DNA of 64,000 nt. Source: Xiphydria camelus (Eukaryota > Arthropoda > Insecta > Hymenoptera > Xiphydriidae). Under the pieces are notes generated by a model. The model was not told where the DNA came from, ran no database searches, and worked only from the letters and a program-made list of their open reading frames with translations. The stretch lies in contig OY783197.1 in assembly GCA_963678675.1 (NCBI GenBank), positions 4,870,400-4,934,399 of the forward strand. The letters are read 5' to 3'. The translations under genes and the position numbers were made by a program. Below are positions 1 to 10,725 of the stretch, piece by piece (positions within the stretch are counted from its first letter, which is position 1; every line of letters begins with the position of its first letter).

Positions 1-321
1 TCCAATATAGTTACATATTATTAAAAAATACAGTGCTCCCTGGTTTTTATAACATGATAGCTTCATTCAGTAAAATTTTCAAGGAAAAAAAATTTCATGC
101 AAGTACCTCATTAAGGACCGAGCCCTCCATTGCTCGGGAAGGAAACTAGAAATTGCATACAGTAAAAACGGCCCGATAACAGCTCCGTTCCTAGTGAAAG
201 TTAGAGGAGAAAGGGGAAAAAAGGATACACATCCTTGAGTACCTATTTTGAAAGTCGGACCGAGAAAACCCGTCCTTTCTTGCCTAGGTGCTTAACCGGC
301 AAGAAACACGGCCCTGCATAA
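1..321. other. No recognisable feature
   Basis: Mixed-composition sequence with short A and T runs. I see no open frame, repeat unit or inverted repeat that can be supported here. It borders the foldback element that follows. Confidence 0.5.
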
Positions 322-1760
322 CTGTCACATTTGCACGAAGAACCAATAGTCCAGGACATTTAGTAATCATCTTCTAAAAATCGAGCTCACCGAAATTTTT
401 CTTTTTTAAACTGCTTATTATGGGGTACCAATATATGCCTGAAAGTTATGCCACCGACGCATTGGAGCTTCGTGACATATAAGAGGTCAAAGGTCGCGGA
501 TTTTGTTATCTCGCTTCCTATCGCTCCAACGTGAAAAATACCTATTACAAAAGTTTAAGATCTCAATTTTTAATACTTAAAAAAAAATATTTGACGTAAA
601 TACGCCTAACCGTTCTCGAGATATGTAGCTGAATATGTGGAAAAATTCAAAAATAGCTAAATTCGGGTATGCAACATGTATCGCCACATTCTTCTCTCTT
701 CCTACTACTCAAACGGCAATTACACCTATATAATTATGCTTTTATGAATAAACGCCCTTTCCAAAAAGTCCAGTTTGGTTTTCGTACGCCTACCTGTTCT
801 CGAGATATGAGACACGAAAGATAAATTTTGGTCAAAAAATACTACATCTGTTTTAACGCTATTATCTCGTTCTCTATGACTCACACAAAAATGAAACAAG
901 TTATTCCTATTAGACCATGAAATTATCTAACTAAATGGTTCCATACACTTTTCAGATACACCTTACCGTTTTCGAGATACGATGCTGCGAAGTTTGTGGA
1001 AGCATTCATTTCCACATCACCTTTGAGGTAGAATGCGCGGCGCGTTTTTTTTTATATGGTTTCCCTAGTAGGTTTTTTTCCCTTTTCCCGTCTTACTCAT
1101 GCTGTTAGATCATGAAATTATCTAACTAAATGGCCCCATACACTTTTCAGATACACCTTACCGTTTTCGAGATACGATGCTGCGAAGTTTGTGGAAGCAT
1201 TCATTTGCACATCACCTTTGAGGTAGAATGCGAGGCGCTTTTTTTTAAATATGGTTTCCCTAGTAGGTTTTTTTCCCTTTTCCCGTCTTACTTGGCCTAT
1301 AACTCGGTTGAGACTGAATATAGTCAAATAAAAACCCGAAATTATTCTTGAAACAATTGAGTAACGGTCGGCGAGACCGTTCCGGGAAATAGGGACCTGA
1401 GAATTTGGCTATTTTTGCATTTTTCCACATATTCAGCTACATATCTCGAGAACGGTTAGGCGTATTTACATCAAATATTTTTTTAGGTATTAAAAATTGA
1501 GATCTTCAACTTTTGTAATAGGTATTTTTCACGTTGGAGCGATAGGAAGCAAGATAACAAAATCCACGACCTTTGACCTCTTATATGTCACGAAGCTCCA
1601 GTGCGTCGGTGGCGTAACTTTCAGGCATATATTGGTACATCATAATAAGCAGTCTTAAAAAAAAATTTCGGTGAGCTCGATTTTTAGAAGATTGCATGAT
1701 TTTCAAGCTAAATGTCCTGGACTACAATGCGTGCGTGCAAATGCGAATGTTTATGTCACT
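322..1760. repeat. Foldback (inverted-repeat) element, about 1.4 kb
   Basis: Two long arms are reverse complements: about 322-665 and about 1408-1760. The motif TTCTCGAGATATGTAGCTG at about 613 is answered by its complement at about 1434, and GGTCAAAGGTCG (485) by its complement at about 1569. The arms differ by scattered substitutions and small indels, so the element is not recent. The middle holds a direct duplication (separate entry). No transposase frame is visible and the target duplication could not be read. This is the form of a non-autonomous foldback DNA element. Confidence 0.75.
913..1283. repeat. Tandem duplication, two units of about 194 bp
   Basis: The unit beginning CATGAAATTATCTAACTAAA occurs at about 917 and again at about 1111, with the same downstream order, including GATACGATGCTGCGAAG and a T-rich stretch. 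Divergence between the two is low compared with the surrounding arms. It lies in the loop of the foldback element. Confidence 0.85.
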
Positions 1761-1901
1761 ATACTGATAGCTCTACCATTCATTTGTTTTCGAAGTACGT
1801 ATACCACTCAGGTGCCGCTGGAGTCATTTATAATTAAATTTGGCTTCAGAAGAGTGCGCTGCGTTTTTCGCAAAAACAGCGAAAGTGTCGAACGTATGCT
1901 T

Positions 1902-2148
1902 TCCCGGTAGCTGTCAGTTCGGGAGATCAAAGTGTCTAATCTCGAAATCGTAAACGTGTGGATAATGGTAAGTAATTTGTAGAAGTGATAAGAAATAATC
2001 ATTCGGGTTTTTAAACACTAGGGGAATTTCATCGAAGAAACCCGTATGATTATTTCTTATCACTTTTACAAATTACTCACCATTATTCACAAATTCAAGG
2101 TTTCGAAATTAGACGCTTTGATCTCCCGAATTTACAGCTATCGGGACA
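1902..2148. repeat. Hairpin, arms about 105 bp, loop about 30 bp
   Basis: Left arm (about 1902-2010) and right arm (about 2036-2148) are complementary. Examples are GATAAGAAATAATCAT at about 1987 with its complement at about 2047, and CCCGGTAGCTGTCAGTTCGG with its imperfect complement ending the element. No coding content. It looks like a miniature palindromic element. Confidence 0.75.
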
Positions 2149-2159
2149 CGCTAACTGTA

Positions 2160-2420
2160 GAACCTGAAAGGTAAATTGCAATTTTGCATCACCGTGTGTA
2201 GGCCGGTTTATAGCGGACTTCTACACATTCTACAAGTCTTGTAAATTATTAGCTATACACTTGTGTGTGTAGGACCTTTCCCTATTTCCTACAAGTGTCG
2301 CGGTGAAGCTTGTGTTACAGAATATTTAAGGACTTGTAACTACAAGTGAATTTCTTACGAGTCCTACACTTGTTACCCTTGTATGGCTTGTGTTATAGGC
2401 CCCTGGGCTGTTGAGTTCGC
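2160..2420. repeat. Short-motif repeat region (ACAAGTGT / CTTGT)
   Basis: About 260 bp with many copies of ACAAGT or its complement (about 2233, 2251, 2288, 2335, 2346, 2368). A weak terminal inverted similarity (GGCCGGTTTATAG against CTATAACACAAGCC) may mark a miniature element roughly 2198-2402. Classification is uncertain. Confidence 0.4.
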
Positions 2421-2533
2421 TCTTCTGGCCCGCACACTATCGTTCAAAGTGAAACCTCCTGATTCTTTCTACATTTGTTTCCTTTTAATTTAAAAGGCGA
2501 ACTCAACAAAATATACCTCTAACATTGTAGCCT

Positions 2534-2716
2534 GTTATACGAACCACATACATGGTCAAATTTATTTGCAAATATGTTTGCAAATAAGTGATATTTGAGT
2601 GTATGTGGCGTTATTTGCAAACAAGTTTTAACACCAAATAACGCCACACACACTCAAATATCACTTATTTGCAAACATATTTGCAAATAAATTTGATCGT
2701 GTATGGTTCGTATTAC
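2534..2716. repeat. Near-perfect 183 bp palindrome (miniature element)
   Basis: Arms of about 80 bp (2534-2614 and 2637-2716) match with only a few mismatches around a loop of about 22 bp. TTTGCAAATATGTTTGCAAA is present in both orientations. The near-identity implies a young insertion or arm conversion. It would fold into a strong cruciform or RNA hairpin. Confidence 0.85.
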
Positions 2717-2863
2717 CCAAAGCTACCAATTAAACAAACAAAAAAGACCCAATATTGAATTCGCCCTTCTGGTCGGCAACGCCTCATACATATGTAGGTA
2801 GGTATATAATATTATGTAGATGCAAGGTCCCCGAGCGCGCTTTCGTGTGGGTACCCGAGATTA

Positions 2864-4404
2864 TACCGGGTGATTCTTTAATATTGCGACAAACTTCAAG
2901 GATGGGTTCCTTGGATGAAAATAAGAAAAAAGTTCCTATTAACATGGGTCCGGAAATGCTGAATTTCGGAGAAATAGAGTGTTTATTTTTATACAAATTT
3001 TCTATACTAATAATAGGAAGTATATTTTTGCAGAGCTTCCATTTTATTTATTTTTTGTAATATGGTCTTCTTAGGAGTATTAAATATCATTTCAGAAGAA
3101 GGGATGCGTCATTGCGTTACAAATTTTTTTTTTGATAAGGCATTTAAGGGGAGAAATCCCTTTAGGAGCGTGAAAAATAGGTATTTTTCAGGAATTCTTT
3201 TAGAGGGGATAAAATAATCTGATCATTTTCAAATTTGGACATGTTCTTTATAACTGTCGTTTAAAAAAAATTTTTTTTTGGGATGACCAACAAAATGGCG
3301 GCGTTATTAAGGGTCTTCGGACGCCTGTTTTCCGCGACATCGAGAAGTGCTGCAGTGCTCTTTTTCTGTTGATCTGAACAAGATTTAATAAGTGTCATTC
3401 GTTTACTGACATATTAAGGTTTCTCGAGCGGTACAGGGGCTTTTTCCCTGCTAAAAGTTAGTCCACTGAAGTACAGTAACACTCTAAAGTATGTTCTTTG
3501 TGCGATGTGTATCAAAGGTTAAATTTATAAAGAACAATTAATAAAAAAATAACAGGCTTCTTAATGAACGTGAAAATTGGTATAGATGATTTTAGTTCAT
3601 TAAACTTGCTGTTCAAAAAATTTCCGAATTTTTTCACTATTTTTCTCAAAAATATCGCAGTTTGTTAGTTATAACCCATAAGAACACATGTTATTTTGTT
3701 ATTCAAAAATCTTTGCAACGAGCTTCTTAAAAGACTTGAAAATTTAACTGAACTTTTTTTTTACTTCAATCTACCGAATGCAATCATTTTCAAGCATTTC
3801 TCACTATTTTTAGTATAACGCTCGAGAATCCTTAAGGGGAAGGATATACCTAAAAAAATAACGAAAAAGTGCAAAATTGAAAATTTGGGAGCCTTTTACT
3901 CCAAAGTTCGAATTTTCGACCATTTTTTCGACATATTTGACCCCCAAAAAATTATTTATTTACACGCTACCTTTCAAACTTTAGGTATATCCTTCCGATA
4001 ATATTACTGAGAGAAACCTCCCAAAATTTCATCCAAATCGGTCGATAACTTTTTGAGCTACAACACGAGCAGTTCTTAAAGAAGTAGTTTCGAGATAATC
4101 GCGTTAGTTGACTCGCTACCTGACCGCATGCTGTCCCCGCGCTCTAGACTATATGCGATAACTCCGCAAATATTCAATATTTCGAGTTTTCCTTTTTGAT
4201 CAGTATATTCTTTGGGTACCTATCATACTTTCGAAATATGTGAAAAAATCAATTTTTTGAAAATTCTAAAGGGATTTTTTCCCTTAAAAATGCAATTCCG
4301 AAACTCAGCGTTTCCGGACCCATGTTCATAGGAACTTTTCTTCTTACTTTCATCCAAGGAACTCATTCTTGAAGTTTGTTGCAATATTAAAGAATTACCC
4401 GGTA
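2864..4404. mobile_element. Foldback DNA element with about 115 bp TIRs, TA-flanked
   Basis: Left end TACCGGGTGATTCTTTAATA (2864) and the right end, read on the minus strand from 4404, TACCGGGTAATTCTTTAATA, continue as matching arms for about 115 bp. Both ends are bordered by TA (2862-2863, 4405-4406), which fits a TA duplication as in Tc1/mariner relatives, although the termini are themselves palindromic. The interior is AT-rich, with an inner inverted pair around AAGGATATACCTAA (about 3839) and its complement (about 3983). I found no transposase frame, so this is non-autonomous. Confidence 0.8.
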
Positions 4405-5068
4405 TATAAAGGATATCTGCCTACGCATTCCTGACGCCGCTGGACGCCCGGCGTCGTCCGGACACCTGCGTCCAGAACGAGGACGCCGGGACAATAATCT
4501 TCATCCCGCGGCAAAATCGGCGAGGAGAGAGAGAGAGGGAGAGAGAGAGGGAGGGAGAGGAGAGAGAGACCGGGACGATCGGGGCGTGGTTGTAGATCTT
4601 TGTCTAACCGTCGTATACGGCGGATAACCGCGCGCACCTGTGCGCGTCTGCTCGTCTCCTCTTCCTCGGTATTTCGGCGATGAAGTACATGTCCGGTACG
4701 AGACCTGCGGTTGCCCCCCCCCCCCTTGCGCGCGCTTCTAGAGTCTTACGGGGGACTGCTGCGTAAATCGGTAAAAAATGGATCCGTCGCTTCTCTTCAC
4801 GCGAATTCGGCTTCCTTAGTAGTTTTTTTGATTGCAAATTCGAATCATTTAGACTAACTATTTACCTTGTATCTTGTCATTTTTGATCTTATTTAAAATT
4901 GAAAACAATATTTAAAAATGCAGTTACGCCGTCAAAATATTTTATCATGAGCATTTAGCTCATTTATTTAGCTACCGTTTCCAATATTAAAGAAGTACAG
5001 TCAATTAATACATTAGAAATAAGTTCATTTTTAGTAAACAAAGTCGGATGTTACTCTTTGCCCCTTCG
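4405..5068. other. CpG-rich block with GA microsatellite, then AT-rich spacer
   Basis: 4430-4810 is rich in CpG and carries a GAGAGA/GGGA tract (about 4521-4569) and a C10 run (about 4716). The open frames here have no recognisable domain and are expected in stop-poor GC-rich DNA. 4830-5068 is AT-rich with nothing recognised. Confidence 0.6.
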
Positions 5069-6308
5069 TTGGGGCTAATTGTAACAGGCAAGGGGCAAGT
5101 AGTAACAGAAACGAATTGTTATGATTATTGAGAGTAAGAAGTATAATAAAACGCTTATAAATCTTAAGGCTCAACAATTTTTAATACTACATATATCAAC
5201 TTTATTTCTTCTATTTACGTTTTTAATTAAACATTAGTCTTTCCTAATTACTTGAGTTCATACATCAACGATTTTGTAGATCCTCATTCTAGATCAACCT
5301 CACAATAATGAGCACTGGATGCCCGAATACTGGCACTATATGATCTTTGTACGAGTATGTATGGCACTGCAAGCGCTTTGTATGTCAATGTATTAACAAC
5401 TCAAAACTATGAAAGATATTGCCATACAGAATAGCATTCCATTCTCGGAATATAGCAAGTTTTAATACAATATCGCATATTTTCAGATAATTTGGAAGGC
5501 TGTACTACGATAAATGCCAATGGCTGTATTGTAAAAGCCGTCATATGGTGGTGTTATAAAAAATGTCAGTAAGCTACATATATTACAAAAAATGTCAATG
5601 GCTATACTGTAAAAAATGCCACGATGACTGTATTGCAAAGTGCTAAATTATCTTAAAATATACCACATTAGATTAATGTTTGCTATACGTAGAGAATGAA
5701 ATGCTATTCTGCATGGCAATATTTTTCATAATTTTGAGTTGCCACTACAGTATCTTACAAAGTGTACGTAATGCCATACAAAAAGCCTATAGTACTAGAA
5801 TTCGGGGACTCCAATGCTCATCATTTCGACTTCATTTTGCTCCGTGTAGATACAGTAAGTTATTCAACATTTCATTTTTCATTTGTTAATGTGGGAGTAA
5901 GTCTTAACATGTTACAACTTGCCCCAAGATATTGTTACTTTAAGCCCCACACGGTTATTTTTACTATGAATTGAAATAACATGGATAGAGTTCATATATT
6001 ATTAATAAAAAATACTTGTTATCGTGAAAGACTTATGTATCTAGTATTACGTAGTCACATATTGCATAAGGCATGATAATAAAGCGTACAGACCAAAATT
6101 ACGAGAATGAAAATTCAAACGTATATGTGTCAGAATTTCACGTTAGACACATACAACTCTCCCCGGTAAAGACGCGTAGTTGACTGGTCAATTGCGACGA
6201 CTGTCAGCAACATTTAACTTGTCCAAAACGCGATTTCATGTATCGCGAAAAATTGCATCATACTATAAAACGGCTATTACTACTTACCCCTATTACAACT
6301 AGCCCCGC
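5069..6308. mobile_element. Foldback element family F, copy 1
   Basis: The left end has TTGGGGCTAATTGTAACAGG followed by GGGGCAAGTAGTAACAG. The right end, read on the minus strand from 6308, has GCGGGGCTAGTTGTAATAGG followed by GGGTAAGTAGTAATAG. Inside, two inverted arms (about 5290-5480 and 5640-5880) both contain ATTCT-TATGGCAATAT-type sequence, separated by short repeats of the type AAAAATGTCAATGGCT (5540-5640). A second copy lies inverted at 60438-61650. The open frames of about 70 aa seen inside are shared only because the DNA repeat is shared, and no known domain is visible. Confidence 0.75.
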
Positions 6309-6819
6309 ATTCTCCTATACGTATACGAACTTTCAAAGTTACGACCGTACAGCTACACGGAGAAAAATATATTTGGAATCAAGAATACTGAGTGCTCACA
6401 TTCTGCCACTAAGTACCTAGATTCTGGCGTTTTATGCGATCAACTGTGTGGTACTGGAGTGATAACTCGAATTTCTGCAAAATATTGCCATACAAAGTAG
6501 CATTTCATTCCCCGCATTTGACCAAAATTGGTACAATATATGTCGCGTATTATAAAATAATTTAGCATTGTTTACAATACAGCTAAAGATAATAATTTTA
6601 TGAGAATATTTGTGAAAATGATAACTCGAAGGATTGGTACTATTATTAAACTTATTTTCGATTTGAATAAATAATTACACAAAGACAAATATGTATTAGT
6701 AATCCTGTTCATGAATTAAGAACGCAATATCTCATGATTTTATGGCTTTTACACTGTTTACTTTTATAAAATTCATTTTTTCTTTAATCAACGTACTTTA
6801 GAGCTCGACCAAACATCGT
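6309..6819. other. AT-rich spacer, nothing recognised
   Basis: AT-rich sequence without a convincing frame or repeat edge. It leads into the CpG-rich block at 6820. Confidence 0.5.
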
Positions 6820-7790
6820 CGGATTACCTCAAAGCGCGCTCAGCGGACGCGCTTTTCTTCGGTTCCCGCGCAAAATTATCCGCGCGGAGCTATTACGCGG
6901 TCGTTACGCGATTTCGTCATTGGCTAATCACTTCCGGCAGCCGCGCTCGCGACGAGAGAAAGGCCGCGCGCCGGCCGGCGCGGCGAGTGTGATCGTATGA
7001 CGTCTCTAGTACCTTCGAGGACACGACCATTTGCGGAAGTTGAGGGGTCCACCGCCATCGTGGCGGCGGCGACTACTCAACGACGATTTCCTCGCGCTGC
7101 GTTCGTCGCGCTCCCGCCGGTTATTCTTATTGTTATCGCGGCCCCTTCGACTCGCTTTTCTCAGTTTCTCTGTCCACTCTCTCGTCTCGAGAGTTCCAGA
7201 GAAAAAAGCAATTTCAACTCCACGTCGCGCCGCGTGGAAACTGACTCAATCGCACGCCGTATCGCTGTTCGATATACACCGTGAAGAAATGCATTTTCTT
7301 TCGTTACGGCCTAAAACCGCGCCGCACCGCGCGGCACGATCGATCTCGGCCTGCGCGCGAAAGTCAAGCCGCAGATCGCACACGTCGGCGTCCGACGCGC
7401 GAAGCACCGCGCCTATATCCGTCCATCAGTCTTCGTTATCTCGAAGAAATAACAACACTTCCGGGGGAGCGAAGCGCGGAGTAGGCCGGTCCTTCCGTAT
7501 ATCGCACAGCGCTAAAATATAAGAGGAGCCTTGCTGCGTAGTTCCGCGACTTCACCGCCGCAGCCGAGTCCCCGGAACCCGTCCGCGAGACGGATCGAGG
7601 CGCGGCGATAAGCGCGCTGAAAAATCGCCAAACCCGTTCTCCTTCCTGCGTAAAGAGCAACCATTACGCGTCGTCCCGACGTATGGGCTTGCACGAGTAC
7701 TTATGTATGTATATCTCGGGTACCACTCACCCGCGAAGGGTTTCGCGCGCGATTCCTTGCTCGAGGGTAATACATGGGTACCGGAAGCGG
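6820..7790. other. CpG-rich block (possible host promoter or first-exon region)
   Basis: About 970 bp very rich in CG, unlike the AT-rich flanks. Several frames stay open (for instance 7031-7522 plus, 163 aa), but their composition is arginine- and serine-rich in every frame and no domain is recognisable, so they are most likely chance frames. The start carries promoter-like motifs (separate entry). It ends near a gtatgt-type AT transition at about 7705. Confidence 0.5.
6830..7010. promoter_or_regulatory. Candidate CpG promoter: CCAAT, ETS and CRE-like motifs
   Basis: Within 90 bp the sequence shows ATTGGCTAA (inverted CCAAT, about 6919), ACTTCCGG (complement of the ETS core CCGGAAGT, about 6930) and TGACGTC (CRE-like, about 6998), inside CpG-rich DNA without a TATA box. 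These elements cluster in housekeeping-type promoters. No transcript or exon is visible to support it, so this is inference from motifs. Confidence 0.3.
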
Positions 7791-7808
7791 GTGCGCTTCG
7801 ACCGATGT

Positions 7809-8701
7809 ACGTGGGTCATTTGAAAAGTTTCTGGCCTTTTTAGGAAAAACACATATTTCAAGGTAAAACAAATTTATTTCTCAACATAGTCTCCTCGTAA
7901 CTCGATACATTTAGTCCATCGCTTCTCCCAACCCTTCAAGCCGTCAGAAAAAAATTCTTTTTATCCACCTGAAAAATGCCGGTCTAGAGCGTTTTCCACC
8001 TCGGCATTTGTCCCAAATTTTTTCCCCCAAAAAATTTTGGATTCAGGTTTCATCGACAGTTATCAAACGTCGCAAAAATGCAGCTGGATTTTTTGTATAA
8101 GTACAGCTCAAGACACTCGCGCTACATGTCAAGCCGTACGCGCTTTTAAACAAACGCGGCACCAAGCGCGCGGATAATTTTCTCATATCCAAATCCTCGT
8201 GCAAAATCTTATGCACCCATTCATCTGATATCTTACAAGCCTCAGCAATCTCCTGCACGGTCAATCGATGATCTTCCATCATAGTTTCATGCATTAAGTT
8301 CACAATTTCGTCAGTTGGAACAGTTTTTGGGCACAGAGAACGTTCATCATCAAAAATGCTGATACGGCCACGTTTGTTTGTCAGCCGCCCAATGTTTGAC
8401 GGTTGTGTACGAAGGGGACACTTCACCGTATCTTGAGTCTAACTCGCCTTTATTTCCTGCGTTTCTTTATTTTCAAGTAAAGGAATTTGATCACCATTGT
8501 GTCGACAGAAAACATCTCCCGTTAACTTTATAAAAGCGCCATGAGCAAAGTACTGATCGGAATGACTTGAAATTTTTATGGGATACATTTATCAGCGCTA
8601 TCTCTCTCTCTCTCTCTCTCTCTCTATCAGACGATAGCAAGAATTAAATTCCATCATGACTGCTTGTCAATGAGGCCTGAAACTTTTCAAATGACCCACG
8701 T
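7809..8701 (-). mobile_element. Internally deleted mariner element
   Basis: Terminal inverted repeats of about 28 bp: ACGTGGGTCATTTGAAAAGT at 7809 and the same sequence on the minus strand ending near 8701. The element is about 890 bp, shorter than the usual 1.3 kb, because the middle of the transposase gene is gone (next entry). A (TC)n tract at 8600-8625 lies in the 5' part. Flanking TA duplication is not perfect on the right side. Confidence 0.85.
7874..8426 (-). pseudogene. Mariner transposase relic, catalytic core deleted
   Basis: Read on the minus strand, residues from about 8426 to 8043 resemble the N-terminal half of mariner transposase. They include a helix-turn-helix stretch (LTVQEIAEACKISDEWVHKI) and end at the first catalytic aspartate context (LRRLITVDET), where a stop follows. 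The next recognisable segment, about 8005-7874, is the extreme C-terminus (a motif like WEKRWTKCIELRGDYVEK). The part between, with the second and third catalytic acidic residues, is missing, so the protein cannot be active. It lies inside its own TIRs, so this is one deleted copy and not a chimera. An intact transposase would bind the TIRs and insert at TA. Confidence 0.85.
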
Positions 8702-8734
8702 CCTATGCTCTCTTCCTTCCTGCGCAGCGGCGCG

Positions 8735-8947
8735 TACAAGTATACAAGATGTTCCATTCAGAATAGTAATCCTGTCCATAATAGTGTATTTCCATTATTT
8801 GTCATTTCACGAACAAGACTTTTAGATAAAAGTTGTTCGGTGTGGAGGAGGATATGTGTGGTAGGTGTGGCAAATTTTTGATAACATGTGTCGTTTACGA
8901 GATATAAAAGTCTAAGAGTTTATCGAGACTAGGTAATTAGAAATGAA
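8735..8947 (+). repeat. Repeat fragment shared with 17278-17540
   Basis: The order of short matches (GTTCCATT, GTCATTT-ACGAAC, AAAAGTTGTT, TTTATCGAGACTA) is repeated on the opposite strand at 17278-17540. It is truncated at the right by the miniature element that starts at 8949. No coding content seen. Confidence 0.6.
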
Positions 8948-8948
8948 G

Positions 8949-9212
8949 ACTGAGAAAAGTAACTTGGTCAAAATGACAAAACACATCAGGATAAATGAGT
9001 TTAGTTATTCTAACCAAAATATTACTAAGTTTAACTAAATATTTAGTTATTCTAACTACATGTTTAATTATTCTAAATATTTAGTTACTCTAACCAGAAA
9101 ATGGTCGGGCTATAACTAGACAGATTGAGAGAGAGAGGATCCATATTTCACCAAACGGTTTGGTTATGGTCTTCGGGATTTTAGTTAAATTGACCAGGTT
9201 ATTTTTCTCAGT
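8949..9212. mobile_element. Miniature element family A, copy 1
   Basis: TIRs CTGAGAAAAGTAACTTGGTC and, on the other strand, ACTGAGAAAAATAACCTGGT. The interior has repeated GTTATTCTAAC/TTTAGTTA motifs and a CCATATTTCACCAAACGGTT block that recurs in the copies at 18348, 49863 and 56053. Length is about 264 bp, with no coding capacity. Superfamily unknown. Confidence 0.8.
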
Positions 9213-10164
9213 ATACACCCAGGGAAAAGTCGTACGTCATTTCAAGTAAATCGTAGTATTTGAAAATGTAGTGTTCAAATCAAACAAAAATTTAATCAAC
9301 AGAAATAAAAATTTTTTTGATTCAACGATAACTAAAATTTGGTCGTACTTGATTATAATAAACATATTTATTTAACTTTTGGTTAGCTCTAGTAGAAGTT
9401 GCTTTATATATTAAGTAAGAATATATTTACAGCGACGAAATTATTTATTCATTAGTAGAAATAAATTGTATCGTTCATAGAAGTAAATTATTTCTTTGAA
9501 TTGAACAAATCTTAAATTTCAATTGAACACAAATGTTTTAATACTAATAAACCATTTATTTATTTCAACTAATCTTTATCAAATTAAGTGCATTTAAGTG
9601 AAATAAAAGATTTATTCATTTTAACCTATTAGTTTTGATTTTTCTACTTAACTGAGTACGAGTATATTGGATCAAATAATGTCTTTACCCGACTTCTGAA
9701 AGTGGTGGTAGTCAGCAAGCCATGCCCTCGCGAGCCTTTAGCCACAAGGCACGCACTCGGTCACACACTTGCGCCAAGAAACGTTGAATCAGATCGATGA
9801 AACTTTAAAATTTACTCTTGACCCAAATAAAAAATGTATTTCATATGAATAAATGATCCATTTCTACTAACTATTATTTATTTCTTACTGTATGGCCTCT
9901 CGGCCTTTTACACTGTTAATCGCTCCCTATTCCCCCTTGCACAAGTATCAAGTAAATTACAAACATTTTTGCGTAAGCAAAGTAACTATACGAAATCTAT
10001 AAAATAGAAAAATAGAAAAAAAACATAAGGTCAAAAAACAGAGTATATAAAGTTCCAAGATTTCTTAAATTAGACTTATGAAAAACTAAGGAAACTCGCG
10101 CGTATGATTTGTGTCAATCATTGTTCCGCTGAACAGGTTAAGATACCAGTTGTTCCGTTACCAC
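9213..10164. other. AT-rich miniature-element-like stretch, then unassigned
   Basis: 9225-9660 is AT-rich with repeated TTTATTTA and AGTAGAAATAAA-like motifs in both orientations. It resembles the AT-rich miniature elements at 36424 and 42902 but has no clear ends. 9660-10164 shows nothing I can name. Confidence 0.4.
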
Positions 10165-10232
10165 AATAATAATAAATTGGTCGGCGTTAAATCGTGTACC
10201 GGTTGTACTATGGAGAGCTGAGAGAGAAAGAG

Positions 10233-10660
10233 TTAAAGATCCTCTGTTATGTGAGGAAGGTTCCCCGATTTACTGGGTCCCTCATATTTACGTAAATGTT
10301 TTTCCCATTCCCTAATTAACTTGCAGAGCTCGTTGATGGGCTCTCCCCTGAGGAGGGGCCACACCGACTCCTTCCGCCCTAGAAGGTCTCACTATTTCCA
10401 ATAATTTTCTAGTTCCCATTTGACCCCTTCACAAACTAATAAGCGTTCCAAGTTTTCTCTCTCCTCCCCGCAAAGTCTGCAGCCCTGATCACTAAAACCC
10501 TTGTTCCCTGCCCTTCCAATATTCCCACTTCTTATTCTTGCCCAACTGACTTTGTTTCCCCAATTAGTCTCTTTATCATTCCACTAAACGTATTTGTCCT
10601 CCTCGTCCCTAAGAAATCTAAAGCATTGAGAGTGGTAGTTCGACTGGTTTATTTTAATTC
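10233..10660 (-). pseudogene. Non-LTR element ORF2 C-terminus with zinc-knuckle
   Basis: On the minus strand a frame reads through about 10660-10395 with one in-frame stop. It contains WARIRSGNIGRAGNKGFSDQ followed by a cysteine pair CRLCGEERENLE and a later VCEGVKWELENYW. This is the C-terminal Cys-x2-Cys...Cys tail found in many insect non-LTR ORF2 proteins (Jockey/CR1/R1-like groups). After a frameshift it continues with KESVWPLLRGEPINELCK and ends at a stop at 10233-10235. The reverse transcriptase core is absent. Clade assignment is not possible from this tail alone. Confidence 0.7.
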
Positions 10661-10725
10661 TGTTATTGTCCATCTCCTTTTTACAGCCAGTTCTTTAGTC
10701 GGTTCTCTGTTTCCAATCATCCCAC

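Noticed and set aside
5680..5974. Small frames that recur as similar proteins at 60864-61073 and 61299-61493
   Set aside because: The similarity is that of the DNA repeat (foldback family F and its inverted arms). The frames are short and not separately conserved.
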